From Helochares maculicollis (lineage: Eukaryota > Arthropoda > Insecta > Coleoptera > Hydrophilidae), in the NCBI GenBank assembly GCA_033557835.1, contig JAWQRO010000274.1, forward strand, positions 1-45,130: 45,130 nt of DNA, written 5' to 3'. A model generated the notes under the pieces. The model saw only the letters and a list, made by a program, of their open reading frames with translations. It was not told the DNA's origin and did not search any database. The position numbers and the translations under genes are program-made. Position 1 is the first letter of the stretch, and each line of letters opens with the position of its first letter. Shown here piece after piece: positions 33,783-44,255 of this stretch.

Positions 33783-33935
33783 ACGTCTTCAACCACCACA
33801 AAAACAACGATGACTACTCCAGCAAAATTGTACGGCAAGGATCTCAGTGAATATGAGGAAATTGACGTGGACGAACTCTTAAATAAACTCACCGCAGACG
33901 AAATAAATATCTTAGCGAAAGAAGTTGATCCAGAT
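33783..33935 (+). CDS. tmod: tropomodulin, first coding exon
   Basis: Tropomodulin caps the pointed (slow-growing) end of actin filaments, together with tropomyosin, and sets thin-filament length in muscle and in the membrane skeleton. The exon begins after TTTTTTAATTTCAG; the first 27 bases are leader and ATG lies at 33810. It codes for residues 1-42, beginning MTTPAKLYGKDLSEYEEIDV and ending AKEVDPD; GTAAGT follows, phase 0. In the family this part carries the first tropomyosin-binding site. The frame is open upstream of the ATG within the exon (TSSTTTKTT), so a longer N-terminus from an upstream exon cannot be excluded, but MTTPAKLYGKDLSEY is a recognised insect start. Exons at 35613, 35848, 37926, 38318 and 38742 follow in compatible phase. 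With the likely last exon the protein is about 372 residues. Confidence 0.93.
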
Positions 33936-35612
33936 GTAAGTAATTGTTAATCAATAAAGCTACATAGCATTTTATTTTTAGCATTGATCACGTTTTTTAA
34001 TTGTTTAATCAGAAATTGGTTGATCGGCATGATTGCTCATCTTATGAACATTTGAATTTGCAGTTAAAATTGCAACGTTGTTAAAGATAATTGTGCTCGT
34101 CTTTGGCGATTGAATTAGCTAATTTTAAAAAGTATTAGGAGCTGCACTGCTTTGCTTACAAATAAAATAGCATTTATATGAAGTGAGACGACCTTTATCT
34201 ATCAGTTATAAGATTGTGGTCCTCAATGGATTAGCGAATCTCCAGTTTAAACCATTATAAAACAATCACATTTATTGTGATAACAATGAAAATGTGGTTT
34301 CAAGTTTAAAATTGTATTTTTGCGTTCCTCTAACCATTTATTATTGAACTAAAAGAACTCATAATTGTTATTGAAGCAATGTGCAAATTAATGCATTTAT
34401 ATACCATCAGTATACTACTATTGTTAGATATCTAATAATCGTGTCATATATAGTTTTTATTTGCATAGAAAATACATTTAAAATTTTATATTTTAAATAT
34501 CAATATTGATTAATTTTACAGTTTTGTAACAGCATCACCGCGGCAACCTTACACACATGTTCGTAATTAATATATCCATAGATTCTTCCCAAGCTTCTCT
34601 CCTGGAAAATATTGGTCAAAAACCTAGCAAATGTGTTGGTAGAATATGTTATAGCTGATTTTTATTTAAAGGCTAGCTTATACTTGGAAAAGTCTCATTG
34701 TTTGTTAAATGGTCATATTAAATTCCAGTCTCATGTTTCTTCTTACAAATCTTATTTCATAAACAAGTTTGTTAAGGTATTCTTAGAAACCACTTTTTTG
34801 TTGCGAAACTGAGCTACCTATATTATGTCTGTTCAGAGAAGCCTTAATCTAATCTTAGCATTATTTTCAAAATATAAAATTTGTTATTTAACGTAAAAGA
34901 AATTGAACGAGTTTTAGAAAGAGTATTTAAGAACATAGATATGACGTGTTTAGACCTAGTATAAACGTTTTTATAGATATTCATTATGAAGGCCTCTTTA
35001 ATATGTTACTATTTAACATATTAGTGAACACTTAATCATGCCGTCTACTGCACATTGGAGAATGTACAGCTGCAGTAAGGCTGAGGAGTTTATGGTATAG
35101 ACAAGTAATTGATATTTTATGTCACCACGAGAGATAAATATAAGTAAACATGAGTCCTTTTAATCTTCTACTTAAACATTTCGCAATTTGGAGTACATTT
35201 ACATTATTTGTAATAATAATCTATTTTTTTAATTAGATTGATAATTTCCGTTACATTTATTGCAGTAAAATTTGCAATTGAAATAGAGCACAAAACTTGC
35301 CGCTAAATAGTCGGGTAAAATCAAAGCTTGAGTGATTGTAACTTTCAAATTTTTTAACTGTGCTATACATGTCTGCAAGGAAATTGTTTCTCAAGGTTGA
35401 AGCACTTATCATTTCGAGTAATGTTCATAATTAGCCATTAGGTAATACAGTGATCATAAACACTGTTAAATATATTTATGATTTAATATTCCTTGCATGT
35501 AAAAAAATTTATATAATGAAACTCTTACTTAATTGCTGTTGTTACTGTAATTTATAATTAAATTCAAGCTGTAGCATGAGTAGGTTTCTTATCCCAGATA
35601 AATATTTTCCAG
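33936..35612 (+). other. tmod: tmod intron
   Basis: It starts GTAAGTAATT and ends AATATTTTCCAG. It is AT-rich, and no further gene or repeat is recognised inside. Confidence 0.8.
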
Positions 35613-35780
35613 GATAGTTTTTTACCGCCTTCACAAAGGTGTAGCTATGAATGTGATAAGGAATCGACGGGACCATTAAACAGAAGACAGTTGATAGAAC
35701 ACATAAACAAGCAAGCCTTGGAAACGCCAGACAAACCAGAACTGAAACCCTACGTACCTGGTGTAATAAGGGGGAAAAAA
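35613..35780 (+). CDS. tmod: tropomodulin, second coding exon
   Basis: It is 168 nt, phase 0 to 0, residues 43-98. It reads DSFLPPSQRCSYECDKESTG, then PLNRRQLIEHINKQALETPD and ends VPGVIRGKK before GTAAGT. In vertebrate tropomodulins this region holds the first actin-binding site; GPLNR..L..HI is strongly conserved. The acceptor is TTTTCCAG. Confidence 0.93.
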
Positions 35781-35847
35781 GTAAGTTTCATGCCATGAAA
35801 ACAAACCTGGACGTTGCTGTAAATGGCTCTTTTGTTTTAATTTCCAG

Positions 35848-35971
35848 TGGACGCCACCTCCGCCGCCTACTAAAGAAATCGAAGCCGGAGAACAGATTGC
35901 TATAGATTTAGGTGATGAATATGAAACTGCATTGTCAGATGCAACGCAAGAGGAAATTATTGACTTGGCTG
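35848..35971 (+). CDS. tmod: tropomodulin, third coding exon
   Basis: It is 124 nt, residues 99-139 plus the first base of codon 140; the donor is GCTG/GTAAGA. It reads WTPPPPPTKEIEAGEQIAID, then LGDEYETALSDATQEEIIDL. W-T-P-P follows the KK of the previous exon in frame. In the family this part includes the second tropomyosin-binding site and leads into the leucine-rich-repeat domain. Confidence 0.92.
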
Positions 35972-36192
35972 GTAAGAAATGTGATTTGTATACGAGTGGT
36001 CATTTATTGATTTACTGAGTTTTGATTCTCTAGACCAAATTTTTAGCCATACTTAGCTTTACAGTGTATATGATGCCCTAATTTCACTTACTCGCTATGG
36101 TTTCTATGCTTATTTGGGCGTATTTACACCCGGTCACATCAAGTCTAGTCAAAGTAAAGAGATTTGGCGGTAAAACAAAACATTGCCATGCA

Positions 36193-37521
36193 CAGGGATG
36201 GCCAAAAAAGCGCCGAATACTACTAAAAAAAAAATAATTCAATATGTTTTTCATTTTTCAACAGTTTATTAATTAATAAATTAACAAATTAGGTGTTCCA
36301 ATGCCTTCCCCGATGCTTGGACTACATGTTGAAGACGTTTTTCGAACTCTTCAATAACATTTCCAAGCATTTTGTCACCTATGGCATCAATTTCTCTTTC
36401 TATGGCCGTTTTTAATTCCTCCAAATTTTTTTGGAGGTTTCCTGTAGATTTTATCCTTCAAATATCCCCATAAGAAAAAATCCAAAGGATTAAGGTCGGG
36501 AGAATAAGGAGGCCAATCAATGCCTCGGCCAGTGTGTTTCTCCGCATCTAAACCGATGATTCGGTGAGCAAAATGCTGATTAATGTAGGTGAACACCTCT
36601 TGTGATCGATGGGGCCGAGCTCCATCTTGCATGAACCAGCAGTGGTTCAATTTCTTCATCCCTTCTTCAATAGGAATAAAATATTCCTCTAAAACTTTCT
36701 TATATTCTTGGGATGTGATGGTGCAGCTTAAGTAGTGACGCCCAATTATTCCGTATGATGAAAGTGCACACCATACTGTGACTTTTGCGGGACGTAGCGG
36801 CTTAGCGATGGCGACGTGAGGATTTTCGGCGACCCAATACCGAAAATTTTGTTTATTAACATAACCTGAGAGGTAAAAATGCGCCAAATCGGAAAACCAA
36901 ATTGATGCTCTGCCTCTTTCATGTCGATGAGTTGATTTGCGAAATCAAATCACTTCTTAATGTTGGTTTCGGGTATAAAGTGCCTAATTTGCACTTTATA
37001 CCGGAATAAATGAAGCTTTGTCTTCATTATTCTTCTTAAAGATGTTTGTGGCATCTCTAATTCCATCAAAGCTTTCATTTGAGATGTTGTTGAACTTTCT
37101 TTAAATAAATTTCGCACCTCTTCCACCGCTTCTTCGTCGTATTTCGGTGGCCGGCCAGTTTTCATATCGTCGGCATCATTCAAATTGCCGGTTTTCATAA
37201 ATTTTGCCATCGTCCTTCTAACAGTGCTCTCAGAAAGTTGGGTTCTCGAGCGATGTCGTGAATTATAAATTGTGGCCGTTTTGTTGTTGTGTTTTGCCTC
37301 CGAATACCAGATTTCGAGCATCTCCAAGCGTTGTTCGAGTGAGTATTTGCTCATTTTCTTCGATTAGGAAAGAAAAAGACGTAAAAACACAGTAAAAAAT
37401 AAAAAACTTTAATTAAATAAAAAAATTGATCGCACACTTTTTATTGGAAATAACAATTGATATTTAATAAAGGGGTTTTATTTTAATAAAAAATTACAAA
37501 AAACTAATTCGGCCAACCCTG
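36193..37521 (-). mobile_element. Tc1/mariner-type transposon with CAGGG.TGGCC ends
   Basis: The left end is CAGGGATGGCCAAAAAAG and the right end, read inward, CAGGGTTGGCCGAATTAG. The right side is bordered by TA; the left has CA, presumably a mutated TA. It is 1329 bp and antisense to tmod. Long, little-decayed reading frames suggest it is one of the younger insertions in the window. Confidence 0.85.
36387..37354 (-). pseudogene. transposase of the tmod-intron element
   Basis: It starts at 37354 with MSKYSLEQRLEMLEIWYSEA, a helix-turn-helix domain (LSESTVRRTMAKFMKTGN) followed by GRPPKYDEEAVEEVR. It is open to a TGA after IPETNIKK at about 36947-36949. The reading then resumes FDFANQLIDMKEAEHQF and needs one frameshift near 36890 to reach FSDLAHFYLSGYVNKQNFRY (first Asp; related proteins have SDEAHF). 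The second part is open for 166 codons, with VTVWCALSSYGIIG, CWFMQDGARPHRS (second Asp) and WPPYSPDLNPLDFFLWGYL (third acidic position, Asp). I count 47 residues between the second Asp and the Asp of NPLD, compared with 34 in mariner. One stop and one frameshift are the main lesions. Confidence 0.85.
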
Positions 37522-37925
37522 TATGTACATTTAATATCGCTACGTGGCTATTTTCACAATAAAACATACTCCTAAAATACAGACGAATCCAGAAGAATGA
37601 ATGTTCATTTTATTGAGATGACTAAAAAAAGCCTAAATAACAGTATTTGTTGACGTACTTTCAACACATGAACCTGCATCTTTAATTTCACTTTCATACG
37701 CCAAATTTTTAGGCAAATTTAATGAACTGAAAATGATTCACGATGTGTTTTTATAGTTGTTTTCGAACTCTAGTTAATAGAGCGTTTATTGTTATAAAAT
37801 TGCTTCCAGAATTTTAAATGTAAAACCACCAAACATTTCTAATGCTTAGCATTTACCATTTATTAGCTAATTATGAATCATGTGAAATATAAAACGCAAT
37901 AAATGTTCACTGTAAAATCTTTCAG

Positions 37926-38146
37926 CTATTTTGGGTTTCCACTCGATGATGAATCAAGACCAGTATCATGCATCACTTTTGAACAAAGGCCAACCAATCG
38001 GAGTAGGCTGGGATGGCATTACGAAGGCATCAAAACAGAAAATATATCCTCAGGAACCTCCAAATTCCACAGATATCGATGCTACGATAAAACAAGTAAA
38101 AGAAGATGATCCTAAGTTGATCGACTTGAATTGGAATAACATTAAA
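37926..38146 (+). CDS. tmod: tropomodulin, fourth coding exon
   Basis: It is 221 nt; its first two bases complete codon 140 (Ala), and it ends in phase 0 before GTGAGT. Residues 140-213 include ILGFHSMMNQDQYHASLLNK, then GWDGITKASKQKIYP, and end with KEDDPKLIDLNWNNIK, the first strand and turn of the leucine-rich-repeat domain (LI.LNWNNI pattern). The acceptor is AAATCTTTCAG. Confidence 0.93.
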
Positions 38147-38317
38147 GTGAGTATTGGCTGAAAATTGTAACGCACAAACTGTCCATGTACATGTCGTAGC
38201 GGTTCGTTAAATAAATCCTGTAAATATTGTCGATGTACTGCTTTTTGAGGTTAATTTGAGAGACACATCAACTAACCCTTAATCCATATCATTAAAATGA
38301 GGTAATTTATATTTCAG

Positions 38318-38569
38318 AACGTGTCAGATGAAAAATTCGATTCCTTGTTCGAGGGACTTGCTGACAACACCCACTTAGAAACACTCTCTCTAACCAACGT
38401 TGGACTTACAGATCGCACGATAGAAAAATTAGTAGAAGCTATAGAAAAAAACAACACGTTAAGGGTTGTGAACGTAGAAACAAATTTTATTTCCCCGACA
38501 GGTATTGTACGACTTGTGAAATCCCTGCTTAAACAGAAATCTGTCGAAGAATTCAGAGCGTCAAATCAG
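38318..38569 (+). CDS. tmod: tropomodulin, fifth coding exon
   Basis: It is 252 nt, phase 0 to 0, residues 214-297. It begins NVSDEKFDSLFEGLADNTHL and shows two clear leucine-rich repeats: LETLSLTNVGLTDRTIEKLV and LRVVNVETNFISPTGIVRLV. It ends EEFRASNQ before GTAATT. The LRR domain forms the second, tropomyosin-independent actin-capping site in the family. The frame runs past the donor to a stop at 38642-38644, which would give a truncated protein if the intron were retained. Confidence 0.93.
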
Positions 38570-38741
38570 GTAATTAGTGAGTTTTATGTGTTTGTGTTGG
38601 AGGAAGGACTTTTATCGGCTTCATTAACTGGCTTGCATGATTAAAAAATAAATGCTTTCGCGAGTACGCGTTTCTTATCTATATACTAGCAAACCGATTT
38701 GTCGTCGAAATATTATTCGATTTTTATATCGATTGTTTCAG

Positions 38742-38889
38742 AGGTCACAAGTTTTGGGTAACAAAATAGAAATGGAGATTACATCGCTGATTGAGAAAAA
38801 CCCAACAATTCTTAGGTTGGGCCTGCATTTAGAATATAATGATGCTCGCCATCGTATCGCGACGCACCTGCAACGTAATATTGATACAA
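38742..38889 (+). CDS. tmod: tropomodulin, sixth coding exon
   Basis: It is 148 nt, residues 298-346 plus one base of codon 347. It reads RSQVLGNKIEMEITSLIEKN, then PTILRLGLHLEYNDARHRIA and ends HLQRNIDT before GTAAGT. VLGNK.EMEI..LIE.NPT..RLGLH is the conserved last leucine-rich repeat and helix of tropomodulins. The acceptor is GATTGTTTCAG. Confidence 0.93.
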
Positions 38890-39618
38890 GTAAGTCATTG
38901 TATTCCTAAATACTTTTACACACATTTATAATTTTTATTTCTTGATTTATTTTGATTATTTTGCTAAAATATTTCTATTTCTGTTTATTTTGTTTTATTT
39001 ATTTTATTTTATAGGTTTTATTTTTAATATGCTTCTTAAACATTCGATTTTATTTTGGAGGTAATTTATATTTTAATATTGTGTTTTTTTCTTGTCTACA
39101 TATTTATAGGTACACTGAGTTTTTATGTACAACAGAAATTATTACAACTTTTTATAAGCTAAATGTTCCCAAGTTGGACCACACAAAATATTACTTAAAT
39201 TGGCTTGCCACCGAATTGCCCATTTAACATCAATACATATTACATTTTATTTTTGCATGATTTCATTTTGTTTTCACGAAAAATTGACATAATGTTTCGT
39301 TTTATCGAAATTTACGCGTTCAAGTACTGGAATGGCCAAATTGTGATACCGAATAACTGTTTAATAATCAAAGTAGGGGGGGAGGATGCTTGCAAAACGT
39401 TTGCAACTTCAATGCACGTCAATGCCAGAAATAAAACCACTAATTTAGACGAGCGAAATTGATTTGAACGCTAAATGAAATGTGCTGGCATCCTATGAAA
39501 ACGATTAATTAATTCTTGCATTTGGTCATACCAGTACCTCAGAGATTTTCGTCTTTAATGCATTATGTCGATTTTTAATTCTTTTATTTATTTTTTAACA
39601 ACTAAGTATCGATTGTAG

Positions 39619-39698
39619 ATGTCCGTGTCATGAAAGCGCGATTCCAGATAACTCTAGGTGCCAACGGCACTCTTCGTAAAGTTGAGCAAACTGGTTAA
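39619..39698 (+). CDS. tmod: tropomodulin, probable last coding exon
   Basis: The preceding exon ends in phase 1, so the next must supply two bases. After a T-rich tract and CGATTGTAG, the sequence reads in that phase NVRVMKARFQITLGANG, then TLRKVEQTG and TAA at 39696-39698. The resulting C-terminus RNIDTN-VRVMKARF looks like a natural continuation of the last helix. The joined protein is about 372 residues, in the family's usual range. A donor-like GC/GTGAGT follows the stop at about 39717, so the 3' UTR may be spliced. An AATAAA lies at 39974-39979. An alternative last exon could start at 44426 (SIVEVRIHYL then TAG in the same phase). Confidence 0.6.
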
Positions 39699-39699
39699 T

Positions 39700-40915
39700 T
39701 GGCAGTAGAAAATGCGTGAGTAATGGTGTCCCAACTTCCTCAGAAACTTAGCATTCTTTTAAGTTTCTGACTTGATTAAACTAAATTTCTTGTGCCCCCC
39801 TTGCGATTATCCCCAACTACCAGCCACAGAAGGGCTATGCTGGCAAAATTTTTGCAGACGACTCATCATCATGTAGATAAAAAAACTTATAAAAATAATT
39901 GGATGTCTCGAAACTTGAGAGTGTCACATCGATCAAGCTAAAAATATTCAAATTTCAGCTGTTTAACATGCGAAATAAATTTTGGAATTTCACCTCACCC
40001 CACTATACATTTCGATAGAAAGAAACCATTACACACCATGTTCTACCCGTGCAATATACATGTGGAACATTTATGATTAAATTATTATCATACAACACCC
40101 ACACAAGCTATTAGAAATGCAAGTGTCAAAGTACACAGTAATAGTGACATGTTCTATTTCCCGCAGTTCGAAAAGACTTAACACTGCGACTGCAGTTCCG
40201 ATTCTTTAACCATAGGAAAACTCCACTCATTAAGTGAAGGTACATGATATGATGTGTCTTTAGTGGACACCTAACCGTAACATTAATTTTTGCTGATATA
40301 CATTAACTTGATTGCTTCGCAAATTTGTTGATAATTGCAAGATAACGATTAAAATAAACTTGTGGCTTAATGTAACAACGAATTTGAAACTGCTTTGAGT
40401 TTTCGTTATTGCTGATGGGTTGCTACAATTCTGATTCGCATGGACAAATTTGTAGTGTTAGCTTATTTTAGTGTGAAACTAATAATTTATTTAGCTGTAT
40501 ATATATCTGCATTTTACCAAATGATATCCTCGGCGTTTTCATATATGTTCGTTTCATTAATTATAATTGATGTACTCTATGAACTGATGCTAAAGCGTCA
40601 ACAGCAACTAAATTTTAGTATCAGAAGAAAGTACACCTAATATTAGATGTGTTAGTGGATTTTGAGTAAAAAATGTAGAATCAGGCTTCTAACACACGAT
40701 TGGAAACATCTGAGAAACATAATAGGGCTTGCATGACGTAGTTTGATGCATTTTGAAAAATTATTGCAAGATTATATCGCATTGTGACTGTCTTTTCAGA
40801 AAGAATTAATTCGGTAAGATAAAACTTGGCTCTTTTAGTACAATGCACGAATTAATTTTTGATAACTTATCAAAAGATGCTTCTATGCTGTGAAAACTAT
40901 GGGTTTTGTTGATGT
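39700..40915. other. tmod 3' region, no further exon recognised
   Basis: It may hold the 3' UTR. AATAAA occurs at 39974-39979 and 40353-40358. A short frame at 40440-40640 is hydrophobic but unrecognised. Confidence 0.4.
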
Positions 40916-40916
40916 A

Positions 40917-41835
40917 CTACTGTGATCGAAAAGTAAGGTGAAATTGTCATTTAAAACTCCCGGGCATTAGGAAGGCAGGTACATTTTTTTCCTACATTGC
41001 TAGGACTGATTTGCCAAGCGTCTGTTTGTGAAAAGCTTTAATTATCTCCGAGTTACACGTGTTTTTGTAAACAACAACAAAAGTAAATTTTTCGATATTT
41101 ACAATGGGTGAGTTTGCTGAGCAAAGAATTTGCATCAAATTTTGTTTGCGAAACGAATATTCTTGTGCGGTTACATTGAAAATGTTGCGGAAGGCCTTTG
41201 GTGATCAAACTATGGCCCAAAAAAAAACTTTTATAACTGGTACAACGAGTTCAAAGCGAGCCGAGAACACGCTAAAGACGAACCGGGCTCTGAACGACCA
41301 TCAACATCTACCGACGAGTGCCACGTCCAAAAAATCAAAGATTTGGTGCTTGAAAATCGTCGATTGACAATTAGAGATCTCGCTGATAGTGTTGGAATTT
41401 CATTTGGCTCAGTCTAAACCATTTTGAAAGATTTTTTGTGTCTCGAACGCGTCAAGTCTCGATTGGTGCCAAATGCACCATGTCATAGTGCATCGATTCT
41501 TCGCGACTTTTTTGCCAAAAACTCGATTCATATAGTTCCGCAACCATTGTATTCACCTGATTTGGCTCCGTGCGACTTCTGGCTTTTCAGCAAACTCAAA
41601 ATGCCAATGCGGGGATACTGTTTTGATACAATTGAGGAGATAAAAACCGAATCGAAGAAGGTCTTGAATGCTATACTGGAAAAAGACTATTCCGACTGTT
41701 TCGAGGACTGGAAAAAGCGTAGGCAAAAGTGTGTTTTTCTGGACAGAGATTACTTTGAAGGGGATGAAATTGATTTGGAAGAATAAATGAATTACATTTT
41801 ATGAACAAATTTACCTTACTTTTTGATCATAGTAG
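40917..41835 (+). mobile_element. mariner F, internally deleted
   Basis: The left end is CTACTGTGATCGAAAAGTAA and the right end, read inward, CTACTATGATCAAAAAGTAA; TA borders lie at 40915-40916 and 41836-41837. It is 919 bp. The flanks carry a 13-bp direct repeat, TATGCTGTGAAAA, at 40884-40896 and 41838-41850. A further solo right end, AACTTTTTGATCACAGTAG, lies at about 41994-42012. Confidence 0.92.
41104..41786 (+). pseudogene. mariner F transposase lacking its catalytic core start
   Basis: It starts MGEFAEQRICIKFCLRNEYS. A slip in the A-run at 41219-41227 shifts the frame; in the shifted frame the sequence continues WYNEFKASREHAKDE, RPSTSTDECHVQKIKDLVLE and DLADSVGISFGSV, then TAA at 41416-41418, then TILKDFLCLERVKSRLVP. 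There it jumps directly to NAPCHSASILRDFFAKNSIH, omitting roughly 120-130 residues with the first Asp and the His-Asp before NAP. The third Asp remains in YSPDLAPCDFWLFSKLKMP. The tail YFEGDEIDLEE is intact. The deletion keeps the frame, so this is a non-autonomous copy. Confidence 0.88.
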
Positions 41836-42012
41836 TATATGCTGTGAAAATACTTTTTGTGGTTTCACTTCATTTATAGATTATTTAAAGCATCTTTAGG
41901 ATAAGATTACTTACCGATTTTTACTGAGACGCCAAATTCTTTAAGTCTTTTAACTCAAAATTAGATTTTTACAACTATTTTATACATTCACAAACTTTTT
42001 GATCACAGTAGT

Positions 42013-42865
42013 ATGTTGAATGACATGCCCCATCGATTCTTGTATATGGAGATTTGCCCACACGAGAATGGTATAGTAGTAATCCCTCATAAGTAAATTG
42101 TTCATAGTAAAAATTTTATTGCATCATTTGCTTGTATGGTAAGCTCGAGCTAAGTTTACATCAGCTAAGTGCAATTTAGAGTGGGAAAATTAGACAATAG
42201 TTTATTTGGAACTGATTGAGAGGCTTAGAGACTCTTGCAGATTAGTGTATTGATAGTAATAGCATGGCACAATGCGTGCAGTTCCATATTTTTGGCTGCG
42301 GGCAGTGTTTCCATTTAAAATACCTTTTAAATGGAAACATTGCCCACATCATTGGTAAATTGGCTAGTCGATATCAGCAGTGAAATGTGGAAATTATAAC
42401 TTGGCGTAAAAATGGATACTGGGGACTGTTAGAGGCGCAGAAGCTCCAACTTAGATCGATCTTGAGAGTCACCTTATGGAGGAGATGTAGATGGGCGCAG
42501 ACTTTACAATTAACACATATTAGCTGTTCAGAGTAGTTTTAACAAGACCTTTCTCTCTCAGAAGTTGATACAAAATAGCGTTTAGGCGTTCTTGGCTCAA
42601 GGCTAAGGAGTGTCTGAGATTACCCAGTGTGTTCTCAAATTGGGATACTTACTAAAATCCACCCAATCTTTGGGAGAGTTTTTGCAATCTGTGACTCAAC
42701 AGCTATTCTGGTTGTGGCCTGGGCAATCTTCCTCTCTCTGGATTTTGTCCGTATCACTTTGACAAAGATGGTCACGAGGGCACATGTGGGTGATTTAGTG
42801 TCTTGGTTTTCTGGTCATTCATTTGTTTTGTCTTGCTCTTTTCTAGGCTTATCCTATTTATCATG
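42013..42865. other. no gene recognised; contains a hairpin
   Basis: Apart from the inverted repeat at 42300-42345, I see no confident feature. 42400-42865 could be a decayed downstream part of the BEL/Pao-like element, since it lies in the right place, but I find no integrase motif. Confidence 0.35.
42300..42345. repeat. hairpin with 21-bp arms and 4-base loop
   Basis: The left arm GGGCAGTGTTTCCATTTAAAA (42300-42320) and right arm (42325-42345) are complementary except for one G-T pair. The loop is TACC. No T-run follows and no gene is next to it, so it is not a terminator. Confidence 0.85.
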
Positions 42866-42869
42866 AATT

Positions 42870-43420
42870 TTCTTGAGTTCTTGATTAAGGGTGACTTGTA
42901 TGTAGATGGCACGGTTTTGCAGTATTCTTGATGATCCTACCATGGCACTTCACCACGCCCAAATAGATGGTTTGCAGGTCTAGCATTGTGTTTTATCGAG
43001 CGAAGGCTTGCTCGGCTAAACCTTTTAACTATTCTTGAGTTGTAGGAAACTCAGCATATCTCAGTACTGGTCTCTCTGCTGCCTCTATTGTCGGGAAGGT
43101 GATTGATTTATCCTTAGGGTGCAGCCACTTTACCACCATTTTTAAAGCGATGATCATATTTGCTGTGTTTTATAATCGAGTTAAGCTAATTTGCCATAGC
43201 ATGACCTGACTGGACCAGACTTTTTTTTTCCCCGAAGTTGATGGAAAACCTATTATAGGCTTCTTTGGCTGAATGCCAAGGGGTGTGTGGGACTCGTCTG
43301 ACTATTCTTAAGCCGCGATACCCACTAAAAACCAACAACTTGTTCTGGGAGAGCTTCCGGAATGTATCTATCAGCAGCTCTCCCGGTTGCAACTTGCCTG
43401 CCTTTATTCGCCAGAACTAC
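42870..43420 (-). pseudogene. BEL/Pao-like retrotransposon pol remnant
   Basis: On the minus strand, 43168-42875 keeps one frame with two stops. It reads ANMIIALKMVVKWLHPKDKS, IEAAERPVLRYAEFP, LDLQTIYLGVVKCHGRIIKN and ends CHLHTSHP. The order (RPVLR..., then L.L...GV...GRI.N......LH..HP) resembles the linker between RNase H and the integrase zinc domain of BEL/Pao elements. Upstream, around 43390-43340, AADRYIPEALPEQVVGF may correspond to the NPAD..SRG..P..L segment. This is a fragment without protease, active RT or integrase motifs. The assignment is by pattern only. Confidence 0.45.
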
Positions 43421-43435
43421 GCAAGTATTAATTCA

Positions 43436-44255
43436 GCGGACTGGACTAGACCTGACCTGATTTGATCAGATCTGTCCACACCTAATCAGAGCTAATCAGA
43501 CTTGACCACACCTAATCACAGCTAAACAGACCTTACCAGACTTCACTGGACTATACCTGACCACACCTAATCAGAGCTAATTAGACCTGAGTGGACTAGA
43601 CCTGACCACACTTAATCAGAGCTAAACAGACCTTCCCAGAACTGACTGGACTAGACCTGACCACACTTAATCAAAGATAATCAGACCTGACTGGATTAGG
43701 ACCTGTCCACACCTAATTAGAGTTAAACAGACCTTACCAGAACTGACTGGACTAGACCTGATGACGCCTAATAAGAGGTGATCAGACCTGACTGGCCTAG
43801 ACCTGACCACACCTAATCAGAGCTAAACAGACGTGACCAGATCTTACCAGAACTGACTGGATTAGACCTGACCACACCTAATCAGAGCTAAACAGACCTG
43901 ACCAGATCTTACTAGAACGGCCTAGACTAGACCTGATGACACCTAATTTGAGCTAATCAGACCTGACTGGACCAGACCTGACCACACCTAATCAGAGCTA
44001 AACAGACCTGACCAAACCTTACCAGAACAGACTGGACTAGACCTGACCACATCTAATCAGACCTGACTGGACCAGACCTGACCACACCTAATCAAAGCTA
44101 AACATTTTTGACCAGACCTTACCAGAACTGACTGGGCTAGACCGGACTGCACCTAATCGGAGCTAATCAGATCTGACCACACCTAATCACAGCAGATCAG
44201 ATCTGACCAAACCTGATCTGGTCTGACTTGACTTGATCTGATTTGTGGAGTCAAC
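43436..44255. repeat. ~820-bp nested repeat of 5/10-bp words
   Basis: The sequence is built from five-base words such as GACCT, GACCA, CACCT, AATCA, GAGCT, AAACA, TACCA, GAACT and GACTG in recurring order. This gives a 10-bp rhythm (ACCTGACCAC, ACCTAATCAG, AGCTAAACAG) and an irregular higher-order unit of about 45-65 bp marked by CTGGACTAGACC. It is CT/AG-balanced and GC-richer than its surroundings. Confidence 0.9.

Larger units (their letters stand above)
35972..37925 (+). other. tmod: tmod intron enlarged by a DNA transposon
   Basis: It starts GTAAGAAATG and ends AAAATCTTTCAG. Without the 1.33-kb transposon at 36193-37521 it would be about 630 bp. Confidence 0.85.

Noticed and set aside
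42300..42345. Rho-independent terminator
   Set aside because: This is eukaryotic DNA, and no T-run or upstream gene is present.
42627..42866. 79-codon plus-strand frame with a hydrophobic stretch
   Set aside because: It lies opposite the possible downstream part of the BEL/Pao-like remnant and has no motif of its own.
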